From Sphingobacterium lumbrici (GTDB taxonomy: Bacteria > Bacteroidota > Bacteroidia > Sphingobacteriales > Sphingobacteriaceae): DNA of 64,000 bases. Where the stretch lies: the NCBI RefSeq assembly GCF_006476045.1, contig NZ_SRZY01000011.1:310001-374000 (forward strand). Reading direction: 5' to 3'. Both the position numbers and the translations under genes were made by a program. Positions 27,131 through 35,509 of the stretch are shown in pieces; within the stretch, counting starts at the first letter, position 1; each line of letters begins with the position of its first letter. The notes beneath the pieces are model-generated. The model had not been told where the DNA came from. It did no database searches and worked only from the letters and a program-made list of their open reading frames with translations.

Positions 27131-27925
27131 TTAAATGGTTGGAATTGTGCCACCGTCAATTACAAACTCTGTTCCTGTCAAATAGTTAGCTCTTGGCGAA
27201 GCCAAGAAACCAACTAATTCAGCAACTTCTTCGGGTTGTGCAGGTCTGCCGTAAGGAATACCTCCCAAACTTTTCATTACTTGTTGTATGGCTTCTTCAA
27301 CTGTAATGCCCGTTCTTTCGGCAATTTCATTCATCATTCCTGTTGCACCGTCCGTTTTAATCCAGCCCGGTGAAACAGTTAAAACACGAACACCTTTTGG
27401 CGAAACTTCGTTTGATAAACTTTTGCTGTAATTGATAAGTCCCGCTTTGGCTGCTGCATACGGTAATGTGCTGTCATACAAAGGTAACTTGCCTTGAATA
27501 GAAGCAATATGAATGATAACGCCATTTTTACGTTCTATCATTTGCGGTAAAAATTCTTTGTCTAAACGAACAGGGGCAAGTAAATTGGTTTGAATGGAGT
27601 GTTCCCAATCTTCATCACTCAAAACAGCAAAGCCACCGCCTTTGGTTTCTGAACCGCCTAAGTTGTTTACTAAAATGTCTAATCTGCCAAACTTTTGTAA
27701 TACTTCATTCGCTACTTTTTGCGTTCCTGCGGATTTGCTCAAATCTGCCGAAATAAAATGCAGTTGTTCATTTGGTTGTTCGGGTTTATTTCTTGCCGTG
27801 ATGATTACGGTTGCACCTGCGTTTAATAATCTTTCGGCAATGGCTTTTCCTGTGCCTTTTGTTCCGCCTGTTACCAAAGCAATTTTGCCTGATAATTCAT
27901 TGTTGAAATTAAATTCCTGTTCCAC
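27131..27925 (-). CDS. Short-chain dehydrogenase/reductase
   Basis: 264 residues of the classical SDR type: TGGTKGTG binds the cofactor, NNLGG is present in the expected place, IASIQG contributes the catalytic Ser, and YAAAK gives Tyr and Lys; the C-terminal YLTGTEFVIDGG is usual. It is divergent from the HxlR-type regulator with 123 bases between starts, a common arrangement in which the regulator senses a reactive electrophile. Substrate unknown. Confidence 0.92.
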   Translation of the reverse strand: MEQEFNFNNELSGKIALVTGGTKGTGKAIAERLLNAGATVIITARNKPEQPNEQLHFISADLSKSAGTQKVANEVLQKFGRLDILVNNLGGSETKGGGFAVLSDEDWEHSIQTNLLAPVRLDKEFLPQMIERKNGVIIHIASIQGKLPLYDSTLPYAAAKAGLINYSKSLSNEVSPKGVRVLTVSPGWIKTDGATGMMNEIAERTGITVEEAIQQVMKSLGGIPYGRPAQPEEVAELVGFLASPRANYLTGTEFVIDGGTIPTI

Positions 27926-27941
27926 TTATTAAATTTTGATG

Positions 27942-27972
27942 CAAAGTTGAGAAGTATAACCGTTTCTGACAA
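27942..27972 (-). promoter_or_regulatory. Putative promoter of the SDR gene
   Basis: Read on the minus strand: TTG (27972-27970), 20 bases, then CAACTTTG (27949-27942), one mismatch from TAnnTTTG. It mirrors the promoter of the divergent regulator. Confidence 0.4.
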
Positions 27973-28013
27973 TTAGGGAAAACCGAATTGCATAGTGATA
28001 AATTATTCCCCTA

Positions 28014-28044
28014 TTGTGCAGTTTGGAACATTGGGCTAACTTTG
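28014..28044 (+). promoter_or_regulatory. Putative promoter of the HxlR-type regulator
   Basis: TTG at 28014-28016, 20 bases, then TAACTTTG at 28037-28044, an exact -7 box only four bases before the start codon. The transcript would be leaderless or nearly so. Confidence 0.5.
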
Positions 28045-28048
28045 TCTT

Positions 28049-28408
28049 ATGTATGAGAGAAAGATACCGTTGAACCTGAATTGCGGTTTGGATTTGATTG
28101 GCGAAGTGCTTTATGGCAAATGGAAAATCCGTCTGCTTTGGTTTATCAATGAGGGACACAAACGCCCAAGCGAACTACAACGCAAAATTCCCGATGCTTC
28201 ACGCAGGGTTTTGAATATTCAGTTAAAAGAGTTGGAAGAACACGAACTAATTACAAAAATCATTTATCCTGTCGTTCCGCCAAAAGTTGAATACAGTCTT
28301 ACCGATTTCGGAAAGTCGTTAATTCCTGTCATTTCTGCGTTGGGAAATTGGGGCGATGAAAACGAAGAACGCTTACGAAATGTGATTTTGAAACGGTCGG
28401 AAAACTAA
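28049..28408 (+). CDS. HxlR-family winged-helix regulator
   Basis: 119 residues. GKWKIRLLWFI, then RPSELQRKIPDASRRVLNIQ and LKELEEHELI make the winged helix-turn-helix of the MarR/HxlR group. These proteins usually repress a divergent enzyme gene and respond to aldehydes, quinones or redox change. The SDR gene on the other strand is the likely target. Cys appears only once, early (LNCGLDLIG), the position where redox-sensing HxlR proteins often have their conserved Cys. Confidence 0.9.
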   Translation: MYERKIPLNLNCGLDLIGEVLYGKWKIRLLWFINEGHKRPSELQRKIPDASRRVLNIQLKELEEHELITKIIYPVVPPKVEYSLTDFGKSLIPVISALGNWGDENEERLRNVILKRSEN

Positions 28409-28609
28409 AACGGTTGTCAGAAAGTCTGAACGGTTGTCTGTCGGGATAATTTTTTCTAAAAGTCAGCGAAGGACTGTCCAACTGCAAAAGTTGATAGAAG
28501 AACTACCGTTGAAGTGTCGCACAAAGTCCGATTTAAGTTCGTCAGCGGACAGTCCACCGATGAGTTTTTCAAACGTCGGGCTGTGCGGTCGTTTAGCCTT
28601 GCTGGTAAC
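28409..28609. repeat. Repeat-rich right end of the island
   Basis: Noncoding. AACGGTTGTC occurs twice (28409-28418 and 28429-28438). GGACTGTCC (28471-28479) and GGACAGTCC (28547-28555) are exact inverted repeats and could form a hairpin of about 85 bases. GCTGGTAAC (28601-28609) is the reverse complement of the left-end GTTACCAGC and lies inside the last codons of queD. Confidence 0.6.
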
Positions 28610-29027
28610 TGATACTATAACTCGCTGAGCATTTGCTGGTCTCTTCTACTTTACAGGAAACTAATTTTGCAGGCGTATCGGCTAATTGTTTGGGACCTAT
28701 CACTTCTACCAAATATTTAGCGATATTCTCTGCTGTGGGATTAAACGGTACGATTACCAGACTTTCTTCTTGGACTTCAAGAAGCTGCTGCAATAATTCG
28801 TCCTTTTCCCATATTAAAAATTTATGATCGAAATGATGTTCTAGCCACTCACATAGATGGCTCTTTATTACGGAAAAATCCAGTACACGTCCAACGGTGT
28901 CTAATTCAGACGCGGTAATCGTAAAATGAATACGGTAGTTATGGCCGTGTAAAAATCGACATTTCCCTTCATGGCCGACCACACGATGGCCACAGGAGAT
29001 ATCGTGATATCTGTCTGCTGTTATCAT
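28593..29027 (-). CDS. queD: 6-carboxytetrahydropterin synthase family protein
   Basis: 144 residues. Zinc ligands His14, His27 and His29 and the catalytic Cys23 are visible in CGHRVV and GKCRFLHGHNY. It converts dihydroneopterin triphosphate on the way to queuosine and other deazapurines; a 6-pyruvoyl-tetrahydropterin synthase activity is the alternative. The last five codons before the stop coincide with the island right-end repeat, so the native C-terminus may have been replaced. TATCTTTG lies six bases before the start on the minus strand, suggesting a very short leader. The lldD-like gene is 39 bases upstream. Confidence 0.85.
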   Translation of the reverse strand: MITADRYHDISCGHRVVGHEGKCRFLHGHNYRIHFTITASELDTVGRVLDFSVIKSHLCEWLEHHFDHKFLIWEKDELLQQLLEVQEESLVIVPFNPTAENIAKYLVEVIGPKQLADTPAKLVSCKVEETSKCSASYSISYQQG

Positions 29028-29066
29028 AGAAGCAAAGATAAGAACCTAATGATGCATTTGCGTGTA

Positions 29067-30233
29067 TTACTTTATTAATCTTGTTGGTAACTGTTCTATA
29101 TTTTCCAGGGATAATTGCTGCATAACCTGATAAAGCTGTGCTTTGAAAAGGTTGATGGTGTTTTCCCCGCCTTCATCACCCAAAGCTCCCACACCGTACA
29201 TGAATGGCCGGCCCATAAAATTAAAATCTGATCCAACGGCATGTGCTCTGGCTAAATCTACACCCGAACGGATTCCGCCATCAAGCATAATTTTTATCTT
29301 TTCTTTATACATTGGGTTACTTGCCAATTTAATCAGTGAATGAATAGAAGATTCTCCGGCATCAATCTGGCGACCACCATGATTAGAAACAATTACACCG
29401 TCTGCTCCAACCGCAATTGCGGCTTGCATATCTTCGTCGGTGGTGATGCCTTTAAGTACGAGAGGCCCTGTCCAGATATCGCGAATAGCCTTTACTTTTT
29501 CGACATTTACCTTTCCTGTAAAAGTCCTATTCATGAATTGCCCCAATTGGGCTAAGTCCAATCCTTTTTCCATGTATGGTTTTAGTGTGGCAAAAGAGGG
29601 AATGCCGTGTTGCAAGGTCTTAATTCCCCAAGTCGGGCAAACCATCGCCTGTAAAATATTAGAGATATTCATTTTTGGAGGCATGGACAGACCGCTTTTT
29701 ATTTCACGGTACCGTAAACCGAAAGAAGGCACGTCAACTAATACCACTAAAACAGGGCATTCGACATCCTTTAACCTTTTTAATATATCATCCCGCAGTC
29801 TATTTTCCGTTGGGTGATACAGTTGGAACCACGCTTTACCGTCTGATACTTCAGCAATACGCTCTATACTACTCGTTGATACGGTGCTTAATATATAAGG
29901 GATGTCGTGTTTTGCTGCGGCTTTTGCTAATATTTCTGGAGCATTCGGCCACATCAAACCTTGAAGCCCGACAGGGGATATACCAAATGGAGCACTATAG
30001 CGTCTGCCAAATAGTTCTACAGACATATCAATATCGTCTGCTACATGTAGATATTGAGGCTTTAACAGGATATCGTCAAAATCACTTTCATTTCGAGCTA
30101 AATTCAACTCTTCATTGCATCCGCCTTCAAGATAATCAAAAGCGAATTTTGGTATTCTTTTTTTTGCTTTCTTTTTCAGGTCAGCTATAGACGGGTACTG
30201 TGATTTATAAGGAAAATATATCTTTTTTGACAT
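29067..30233 (-). CDS. lldD: FMN-dependent alpha-hydroxy-acid (L-lactate) dehydrogenase
   Basis: 388 residues of the lactate/glycolate oxidase family: an FMN-binding barrel with the catalytic His in SNHGGRQ, LDGGIRSG and YILSTVSTSS. L-lactate is the most probable substrate; glycolate or mandelate enzymes look similar. The chosen start gives MSKKIYFPYKS; an in-frame ATG at 30263 would add ten residues. Members usually feed electrons to the respiratory chain at the membrane. Confidence 0.88.
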   Translation of the reverse strand: MSKKIYFPYKSQYPSIADLKKKAKKRIPKFAFDYLEGGCNEELNLARNESDFDDILLKPQYLHVADDIDMSVELFGRRYSAPFGISPVGLQGLMWPNAPEILAKAAAKHDIPYILSTVSTSSIERIAEVSDGKAWFQLYHPTENRLRDDILKRLKDVECPVLVVLVDVPSFGLRYREIKSGLSMPPKMNISNILQAMVCPTWGIKTLQHGIPSFATLKPYMEKGLDLAQLGQFMNRTFTGKVNVEKVKAIRDIWTGPLVLKGITTDEDMQAAIAVGADGVIVSNHGGRQIDAGESSIHSLIKLASNPMYKEKIKIMLDGGIRSGVDLARAHAVGSDFNFMGRPFMYGVGALGDEGGENTINLFKAQLYQVMQQLSLENIEQLPTRLIK

Positions 30234-30343
30234 GATTATAACATGATAGGGTTTAACATGCAAATATTATAATATTTATGCTAAACTCTGTCATGTACGG
30301 TGAAGGAATTTATATTTAATGTCGATTTGAACCGGAGCTGGTG

Positions 30344-30529
30344 TTATTTATTTCTGCCACCTGTTATTTTTGCAATTAGCCAGATAATCAGTGCAATTAC
30401 CAATACGACAACAATTATACCTGTCCACACACCGGCTTTGAAGATACCTTCAATAACAGAACAGCCGGTAAGTAAAGTGGAAGTCAGTGCTACGAGCGAA
30501 ATTGGGATTATATTGTGATACTTTTTCAT
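30344..30529 (-). CDS. Small lipoprotein with one membrane helix
   Basis: 61 residues. A signal sequence ends in the lipobox LLTGC, followed by SVIEGIFKAGVWTG and a hydrophobic helix (IIVVVLVIALIIWLIAKI), then a short basic tail. Very similar small proteins are common in Bacteroidota and are sometimes mislabelled as phosphatidate cytidylyltransferase, for which this protein is far too short. Function unknown. It sits alone between lldD and the APC permease. Confidence 0.72.
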   Translation of the reverse strand: MKKYHNIIPISLVALTSTLLTGCSVIEGIFKAGVWTGIIVVVLVIALIIWLIAKITGGRNK

Positions 30530-30664
30530 GTTCTTTATTTTTTATATTTAATAACATCAAAAGGGAATTTTTGTTTCTGTTTTCGCCTAGGTAAGACTTG
30601 TTTTTAGTGGATTAAAAAAGCGAAATACGAGTTATTAGATTAAAAAGTTTGTATTGTGATAACG

Positions 30665-30692
30665 TTGAAATACGGGATTATTTGTAGGTTTG
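30665..30692 (+). promoter_or_regulatory. Putative promoter of the APC permease gene
   Basis: TTG at 30665-30667, 17 bases, then TAGGTTTG at 30685-30692, an exact -7 box 20 bases before the start. Confidence 0.45.
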
Positions 30693-30712
30693 GGTAAACA
30701 ATACCTAAAACT

Positions 30713-32104
30713 ATGAAGCGTCAGCTAAACTTATGGGATGCGGTGATGATCGTGATGGGATCGATGATCGGAAGTGGAATTTTTATTGTGTCATCGGATA
30801 TGATGCGACAACTCGGATCTGGATATTGGGTTATTGTAGTTTGGTTGTTAACTGCTTTGGCAACAGTAGCCGCGGCAATTTGCTATGGTGAGCTTTCTTC
30901 AATGTACCCTAAAGCTGGAGGGCAATACGCCTATCTAACGGAAATATTCGGTAAAATGACGGGTTTCCTTTATGGATGGAGCTTGTTCACTGTCATCCAA
31001 ACGGGTACTATTGCTGCCGTGGCCGTAGCGTTTGGAAAGTTTACAGGGTATATTATTCCAGCGCTGAATGATGCATCTCCTATCTTTCAATACGGAACAT
31101 TTATGATTACGTGGATGCAAATCGTAGCAATAGGTGTTATCTTATTGTTGACGTTGGTGAATACAAGGGGAATTGAAAGTGGGAAGATCGTACAATCAAT
31201 TTTTACGTCTTCTAAGATTATTGCATTAGTTGTATTGATATTAGGTGGGCTGTACCTGATGAAAAGCAACTTATTTGCGGAAAATATAAGTTTTGGTTGG
31301 TCATCTTTTCAAAACCTAAGTGGGGGTGGATGGCAAAGTATTTCAGGAGGAGTGTTGATGGGAGGTATTGCTGCTGCGATGGTTGGATCCATTTTTAGTA
31401 GTGTAGCCTGGGAGAATGTAACTTTTGTGTCTGGCGAAATTCGTGACCCTAAGCGAAATGTGGTACGTGCCATGGTGATTGGGACATCCCTGGTGATGGT
31501 ACTGTATCTGCTGTGCAACTATATTTATTTAGCCGCATTGAGCAGGGATGAAATTGCATTTGCAGCGAATGACCGTGTCGCTATTGCTGCTGCCGAAAAA
31601 TTATTGGGTCATACGGGGACTATTGTCATGGCCATATTGGTGATGATATCTACTTTTGGCTGTGTGAATGGAATTGTGCTTTCTGGGGCTCGCGTATTTC
31701 AAACTATGGCTAAAGATGGTTTGTTTCTTAAACAAGCTGTCCCCAACAATAAGCGGGACGTGCCAGAACGTTCTCTTTGGTTGCAAGGCATTTGGGCCTC
31801 GGTATTATGCCTTAGTGGTCAATATGGTAATTTGTTGGATATGGTTTCGTTTGTGATTGTCATTTTCTACATGATCACCGTATTGGGAGTTATGTATCAG
31901 CGCTGGAAACGCCCTGATTTGGAACGTCCCTATAAAGCATTTCTTTATCCGCTTTCTCCACTGATTTATCTTGTGATTGGAACGCTATTTTGTGTGTTGT
32001 TGATTATCTACAAGCCTCAATACACCTGGCCAGGATTTATTTTAGTTTTATTGGGCGTACCGGTATATTATTGGATCAATAAGAAAAAATCAAAGGTGGC
32101 TTGA
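30713..32104 (+). CDS. APC-family amino acid permease
   Basis: 463 residues with about 12 membrane helices. The first helix has GSMIGSGIF, the unwound substrate-binding motif of the APC superfamily, and GELSSMYPKAGGQYAYL follows. Closest in feel to LAT/YfnA-like amino acid exchangers. The substrate cannot be read from sequence. The gene is monocistronic, with its own promoter box and a terminator 14 bases after its stop. Confidence 0.92.
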   Translation: MKRQLNLWDAVMIVMGSMIGSGIFIVSSDMMRQLGSGYWVIVVWLLTALATVAAAICYGELSSMYPKAGGQYAYLTEIFGKMTGFLYGWSLFTVIQTGTIAAVAVAFGKFTGYIIPALNDASPIFQYGTFMITWMQIVAIGVILLLTLVNTRGIESGKIVQSIFTSSKIIALVVLILGGLYLMKSNLFAENISFGWSSFQNLSGGGWQSISGGVLMGGIAAAMVGSIFSSVAWENVTFVSGEIRDPKRNVVRAMVIGTSLVMVLYLLCNYIYLAALSRDEIAFAANDRVAIAAAEKLLGHTGTIVMAILVMISTFGCVNGIVLSGARVFQTMAKDGLFLKQAVPNNKRDVPERSLWLQGIWASVLCLSGQYGNLLDMVSFVIVIFYMITVLGVMYQRWKRPDLERPYKAFLYPLSPLIYLVIGTLFCVLLIIYKPQYTWPGFILVLLGVPVYYWINKKKSKVA

Positions 32105-32118
32105 GAAGGATAAAAAAA

Positions 32119-32146
32119 CATCCCGAAGTTTAGAAGCTTCGGGATG
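32119..32146. terminator. Bidirectional terminator between APC permease and metE
   Basis: Arms 32119-32128 and 32137-32146 pair perfectly over 10 bases around an 8-base loop. The long T run lies on the minus strand (A run at 32112-32118), so it serves metE best, while also lying 14 bases past the permease stop. Confidence 0.85.
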
Positions 32147-32174
32147 TGATATTTAATATTACTAAGTCTAAAAT

Positions 32175-34487
32175 TTATTCTGCTCTTAAGATTTTTGCAG
32201 CCTCAACCATAGATTCTAGTGCCGCTTTGGTTTCAGGCCAAGCACGCGTTTTCAATCCACAATCAGGATTTACCCAAAGTTGTTCTGCAGGAACTACAGC
32301 TTTTGCTTTGCGTAATAATTCGACCATCTCTTCTGTACTAGGTACACGTGGTGAGTGGATATCATATACTCCAGGACCGATATCGTTAGGATATTTGAAA
32401 TCAGCCGCGAAAGCATCTAATAATTCCATTTGCGAACGTGAAGTTTCGATCGTGATAACGTCTGCATCCATTGCTGCGATATCTTCGATAATGTCGTTAA
32501 ACTCCGAATAACACATGTGTGTGTGAATCTGTGTGTCGTCATCTACATTAGAAGAAGAAACACGGAACGCACGGACAGCCCAATTTAAATAATCTTTTTG
32601 ATCCGCTTTGCGTAATGGAAGACCTTCACGAATGGCCGGTTCGTCGATTTGGATAATTTTAATTCCTGCTTTTTCTAACGCTTGTACTTCATCTAAGATT
32701 GCTAAAGCAATTTGGTAAGTCGTTGTAGAACGAGGTTGGTCGTTACGTACGAAAGACCATTGCAAAATCGTAACCGGACCGGTTAACATTCCTTTTACCG
32801 GGCGCTCAGTCAATGTTTGCGCATAGGAAGACCAACGTACAGTCATGTCTGCCGGACGGTATACATCTCCATAAATCACGGGTGGTTTTACACAGCGGGA
32901 TCCGTAAGATTGAACCCATCCGTTTTTCGTGAATGCGTAACCTGCTAATTGTTCACCAAAATATTCTACCATGTCATTACGTTCGAATTCTCCATGTACT
33001 AGTACATCGATGTCCAATTGTTCTTGCAAACGGATTGTTCTTTCAGTCTCTTCTGCAATCTCTTTGTCATACTGTTCCTGAGAGATAGCTCCTTTTTTCA
33101 AGTCAGCTCTCCATTTCCGTACATCTTTCGTTTGTGGGAAAGAACCGATCGTTGTTGTAGCAAATGCAGGCAGGTTAAATTTCGCTTGTTGAGCAGCTTT
33201 ACGGGCAGGGAAAGGTGATGTGCGTTTTGCATCATCATCTGTGATATTCGCGGTACGTTCTTTTACTTCAGGTTTGTGAATCAAAGGAGAGGTACGACGG
33301 CTTTCAGCAGCAGCTTTGTTTGCTTCAAAACGTTCGGCTGTTTTAGCATCAACTTCACCATCAGCCAAGATTGCAAGATCTTTGACCTCTGCTAGTTTTT
33401 GTTTGGCAAATGCCAACCAGTTTTTAACTTCTTTTGGAAGCGATTCTTCGTTGTCTTCATTATCCAAGTCGAAAGGAACGTGTAATAGTGAAGAGGAAGG
33501 TGCAATCCATACGCGGTCTTTTCCTAATGTATCTACCGCTTGATTGATTAATGCTAAAGATTTTTCGTAATCATTTTTCCAAATGTTACGTCCTTCTACA
33601 ACGCCTAATGAAAGTGTTAGTGTAGCAGGCACTTTAGCTAATATTGTGTCTAATTGTTTCTCGCCACGAACCAGGTCTAAGTGAAGTGCATGAACGGGTA
33701 AATTCAAGGCCGTTTCTTCGTTGTCGGCTAATGCTTCAAAATAGGTAGCTACAACTAACTTGATACCTTGGGCAGCAGCAGCTAATTTTTCGAACACTTT
33801 GCCATACAATGCGCGTGTTGCGTCATCAATATCCAATGCTAAGAAGGGCTCATCGATTTGAACATATTGCGCACCAGCTTCCGCCAATTTTGATAAAATC
33901 TCTTCGTAAACAGGTACTAATTTATCGATCAAATCTATACGATTAAAATCAGTTTCTTTTTCTTTACCAACTAAAAGGTAAGTGATAGGGCCGATCAGTA
34001 CAGGTTTTGTTTCAATCCCCAACGATTTAGCCTCATTGTATTCATTTAAGAATTTTTCAGAAGTTAATTTGAATTCTTGGTCTTTAGTGAATTCAGGGAC
34101 AATATAATGGTAGTTTGTATCAAACCACTTCGTCATCTCCATTGCTGTTACGTCAACGCCTTCCTCTTGGAAACCGCGCGCCATTGCAAAGTATAGATCT
34201 AAATTATATTTACGGTCGATCTTGTTCAACAGCGAATTGTAACGTGTTGGGATAGCACCTACAGTCAATGACAAGTCAAGAACTTGATCGTAGAAAGAAA
34301 AGTCATTCGAGGGAATTAAATCAATTCCGGCATCTTTTTGAGTTTTCCAGTTGTTTTCGCGAATAGATTTAGCCGCTTGTAATAATTCTTCCGCAGAAAT
34401 TTTTTTAGCCCAATATGCTTCATTGGCTTTTTTCAATTCGCGGAATGGTCCCACTCTTGGGTAACCTAAGTTGTTGGTAATTAACAT
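32175..34487 (-). CDS. metE: Cobalamin-independent methionine synthase
   Basis: 770 residues. Transfers the methyl group of 5-methyltetrahydropteroyl-triglutamate to homocysteine. The N-terminus [16 protein letters not shown] is diagnostic; zinc ligands are visible in HTHMCYSEF and in the C-terminal NPDCGLKTR, and the central IGSFPQT begins the catalytic half. The frame stays open for 39 codons upstream (to 34604), but that stretch covers part of the riboswitch, so the ATG at 34487 is the start. Regulation by SAM through the upstream riboswitch fits its role. Confidence 0.96.
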   Translation of the reverse strand: MLITNNLGYPRVGPFRELKKANEAYWAKKISAEELLQAAKSIRENNWKTQKDAGIDLIPSNDFSFYDQVLDLSLTVGAIPTRYNSLLNKIDRKYNLDLYFAMARGFQEEGVDVTAMEMTKWFDTNYHYIVPEFTKDQEFKLTSEKFLNEYNEAKSLGIETKPVLIGPITYLLVGKEKETDFNRIDLIDKLVPVYEEILSKLAEAGAQYVQIDEPFLALDIDDATRALYGKVFEKLAAAAQGIKLVVATYFEALADNEETALNLPVHALHLDLVRGEKQLDTILAKVPATLTLSLGVVEGRNIWKNDYEKSLALINQAVDTLGKDRVWIAPSSSLLHVPFDLDNEDNEESLPKEVKNWLAFAKQKLAEVKDLAILADGEVDAKTAERFEANKAAAESRRTSPLIHKPEVKERTANITDDDAKRTSPFPARKAAQQAKFNLPAFATTTIGSFPQTKDVRKWRADLKKGAISQEQYDKEIAEETERTIRLQEQLDIDVLVHGEFERNDMVEYFGEQLAGYAFTKNGWVQSYGSRCVKPPVIYGDVYRPADMTVRWSSYAQTLTERPVKGMLTGPVTILQWSFVRNDQPRSTTTYQIALAILDEVQALEKAGIKIIQIDEPAIREGLPLRKADQKDYLNWAVRAFRVSSSNVDDDTQIHTHMCYSEFNDIIEDIAAMDADVITIETSRSQMELLDAFAADFKYPNDIGPGVYDIHSPRVPSTEEMVELLRKAKAVVPAEQLWVNPDCGLKTRAWPETKAALESMVEAAKILRAE

Positions 34488-34562
34488 ACTCTTATCCCTA
34501 TTTAATTTTTTACTTGTAAAAATTTTGCCGTAAGAGAAAGAGACTCGGATCAGTTTCTTTAG

Positions 34563-34658
34563 CTTATCTTTCCCCTTTCGGAGTAGAATGTAGCACCTTG
34601 TCAAGAGACAGGTTGCTAAGGCTTCAACGGGTCTAGTCCCTCTGCCTTTCTCTATAAG
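34563..34658 (-). promoter_or_regulatory. SAM-I riboswitch upstream of metE
   Basis: On the minus strand the region starts with CTTATAGAGA and ends with GATAAG (P1 pairing). In between are GAGGGACTAGACCCG-TGAAGCC-like core segments, TTAGCAACC and AAGGTGCTACATTC, all in the order of the SAM-I (S-box) consensus. It ends 75 bases before metE; a further imperfect hairpin lies between, but no clear terminator, so the output could be transcriptional or translational. The rest of the gap to 34793 is AT-rich and otherwise featureless. Confidence 0.9.
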
Positions 34659-34793
34659 CGATGCTAAGTTCGCAAAATAAAGTTAAAAATAAAAATTTAA
34701 AAAATAAAATGTTTTAATACTAACTTAACTACCATTGAAGAAATAGTGTTTAAATGAGTCTCCAATAGTTATTTGCTGTTTTTTGACCAAAAA

Positions 34794-35480
34794 TTAGCTT
34801 ACTAAAAGTTTATAACCTTTACCATGGACATTAACAATTTCTACGTTAGGGTCTTCTTTTAAGTATTTTCTTAGCTTACTCAAGAAAACGTCCATACTTC
34901 TGCCTGTGAAATAATTGTCGTCATGCCATATTTTCACCAAAGCTTCTTCTCGTGTTAATACGTCATTTTTCTTTAAACATAGGAGTCGTAATAGCTCCGC
35001 TTCTTTCGTGGAAAGCTTTTGTTGTTGGCCTTTGTAAGTGACCACTTGACTTGTATAATCGAAGAAGTAATTTCCGATTTCAAATTTATCCGCTAGTTCT
35101 TCTTCCTTATCCTTACTGACACGTTTTAATAATGCTTGTATACGCAGCAATAATTCTTCTACACGAAATGGTTTCGTGATGTAATCGTCTCCTCCCAATT
35201 CAAAAGCTTGGGTTTTATCCTCCATCATGCCCTTCGCTGTGGCAAATATTATTGGTATGGTTTGATCCATCTTACGTACATCCTTGCCTAACGAAAACCC
35301 ATCTTTCTTAGGCATCATCACGTCAAAGATACATAGGTTAAAACGTTCTTTTCGGAATTGTTCCAAAGCTTGATCCCCATCTTGACACAGTACAACGTCA
35401 TATTTACCTTTCAATTCTAAGTAATCTTTTAATAATTCACCCAGATTAGGATCATCTTCAGCTAATAATATCTTTTGCAT
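34794..35480 (-). CDS. OmpR-family response regulator (RprY-like)
   Basis: 228 residues. Receiver domain with acidic pocket AEDDPN, phospho-acceptor Asp53 (CIFDVMMPKKDG) and Lys in YITKPF, then a winged-helix DNA-binding domain with SKLRKYL and GKGYKLLV. The preferred start (MQKILLAEDD) is 29 bases past the kinase stop; an in-frame ATG at 35510 that overlaps the kinase stop (TAATG) would add ten residues and cannot be excluded. Partner of the kinase encoded directly upstream. Confidence 0.93.
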   Translation of the reverse strand: MQKILLAEDDPNLGELLKDYLELKGKYDVVLCQDGDQALEQFRKERFNLCIFDVMMPKKDGFSLGKDVRKMDQTIPIIFATAKGMMEDKTQAFELGGDDYITKPFRVEELLLRIQALLKRVSKDKEEELADKFEIGNYFFDYTSQVVTYKGQQQKLSTKEAELLRLLCLKKNDVLTREEALVKIWHDDNYFTGRSMDVFLSKLRKYLKEDPNVEIVNVHGKGYKLLVS

Positions 35481-35509
35481 AACAAGTATTTTTAAGTTTT
35501 TAACCTCCA

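Larger units (their letters stand above)
25747..28609. mobile_element. Small acquired gene island with structured ends
   Basis: A stretch of about 2.9 kb between xth and queD. Left: a 109-base imperfect palindrome (25747-25855) and then GTTACCAGC at 25859-25867. Right: GCTGGTAAC at 28601-28609, the exact reverse complement, preceded by a region of repeats. Inside are five genes unrelated to their surroundings (tag, a small membrane protein, an NTF2-like protein, an SDR, an HxlR regulator). No transposase or integrase is present, so it would have been moved in trans, perhaps as an integron-like cassette or by recombination. Boundaries are inferred from the repeats. Confidence 0.5.

Noticed and set aside
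27131..27925. SDR considered as the missing ketoreductase of the pigment cluster
   Set aside because: It lies in the acquired island 10 kb away, on the other strand and beside its own regulator; no link to the ACP genes is visible.
28434..28628. 64-codon plus-strand frame at the island right end
   Set aside because: It consists of the repeat region and antisense of queD; no start signal or protein likeness.
34488..34604. In-frame N-terminal extension of metE (39 codons)
   Set aside because: It reads through part of the SAM-I riboswitch, and the family N-terminus begins at 34487.
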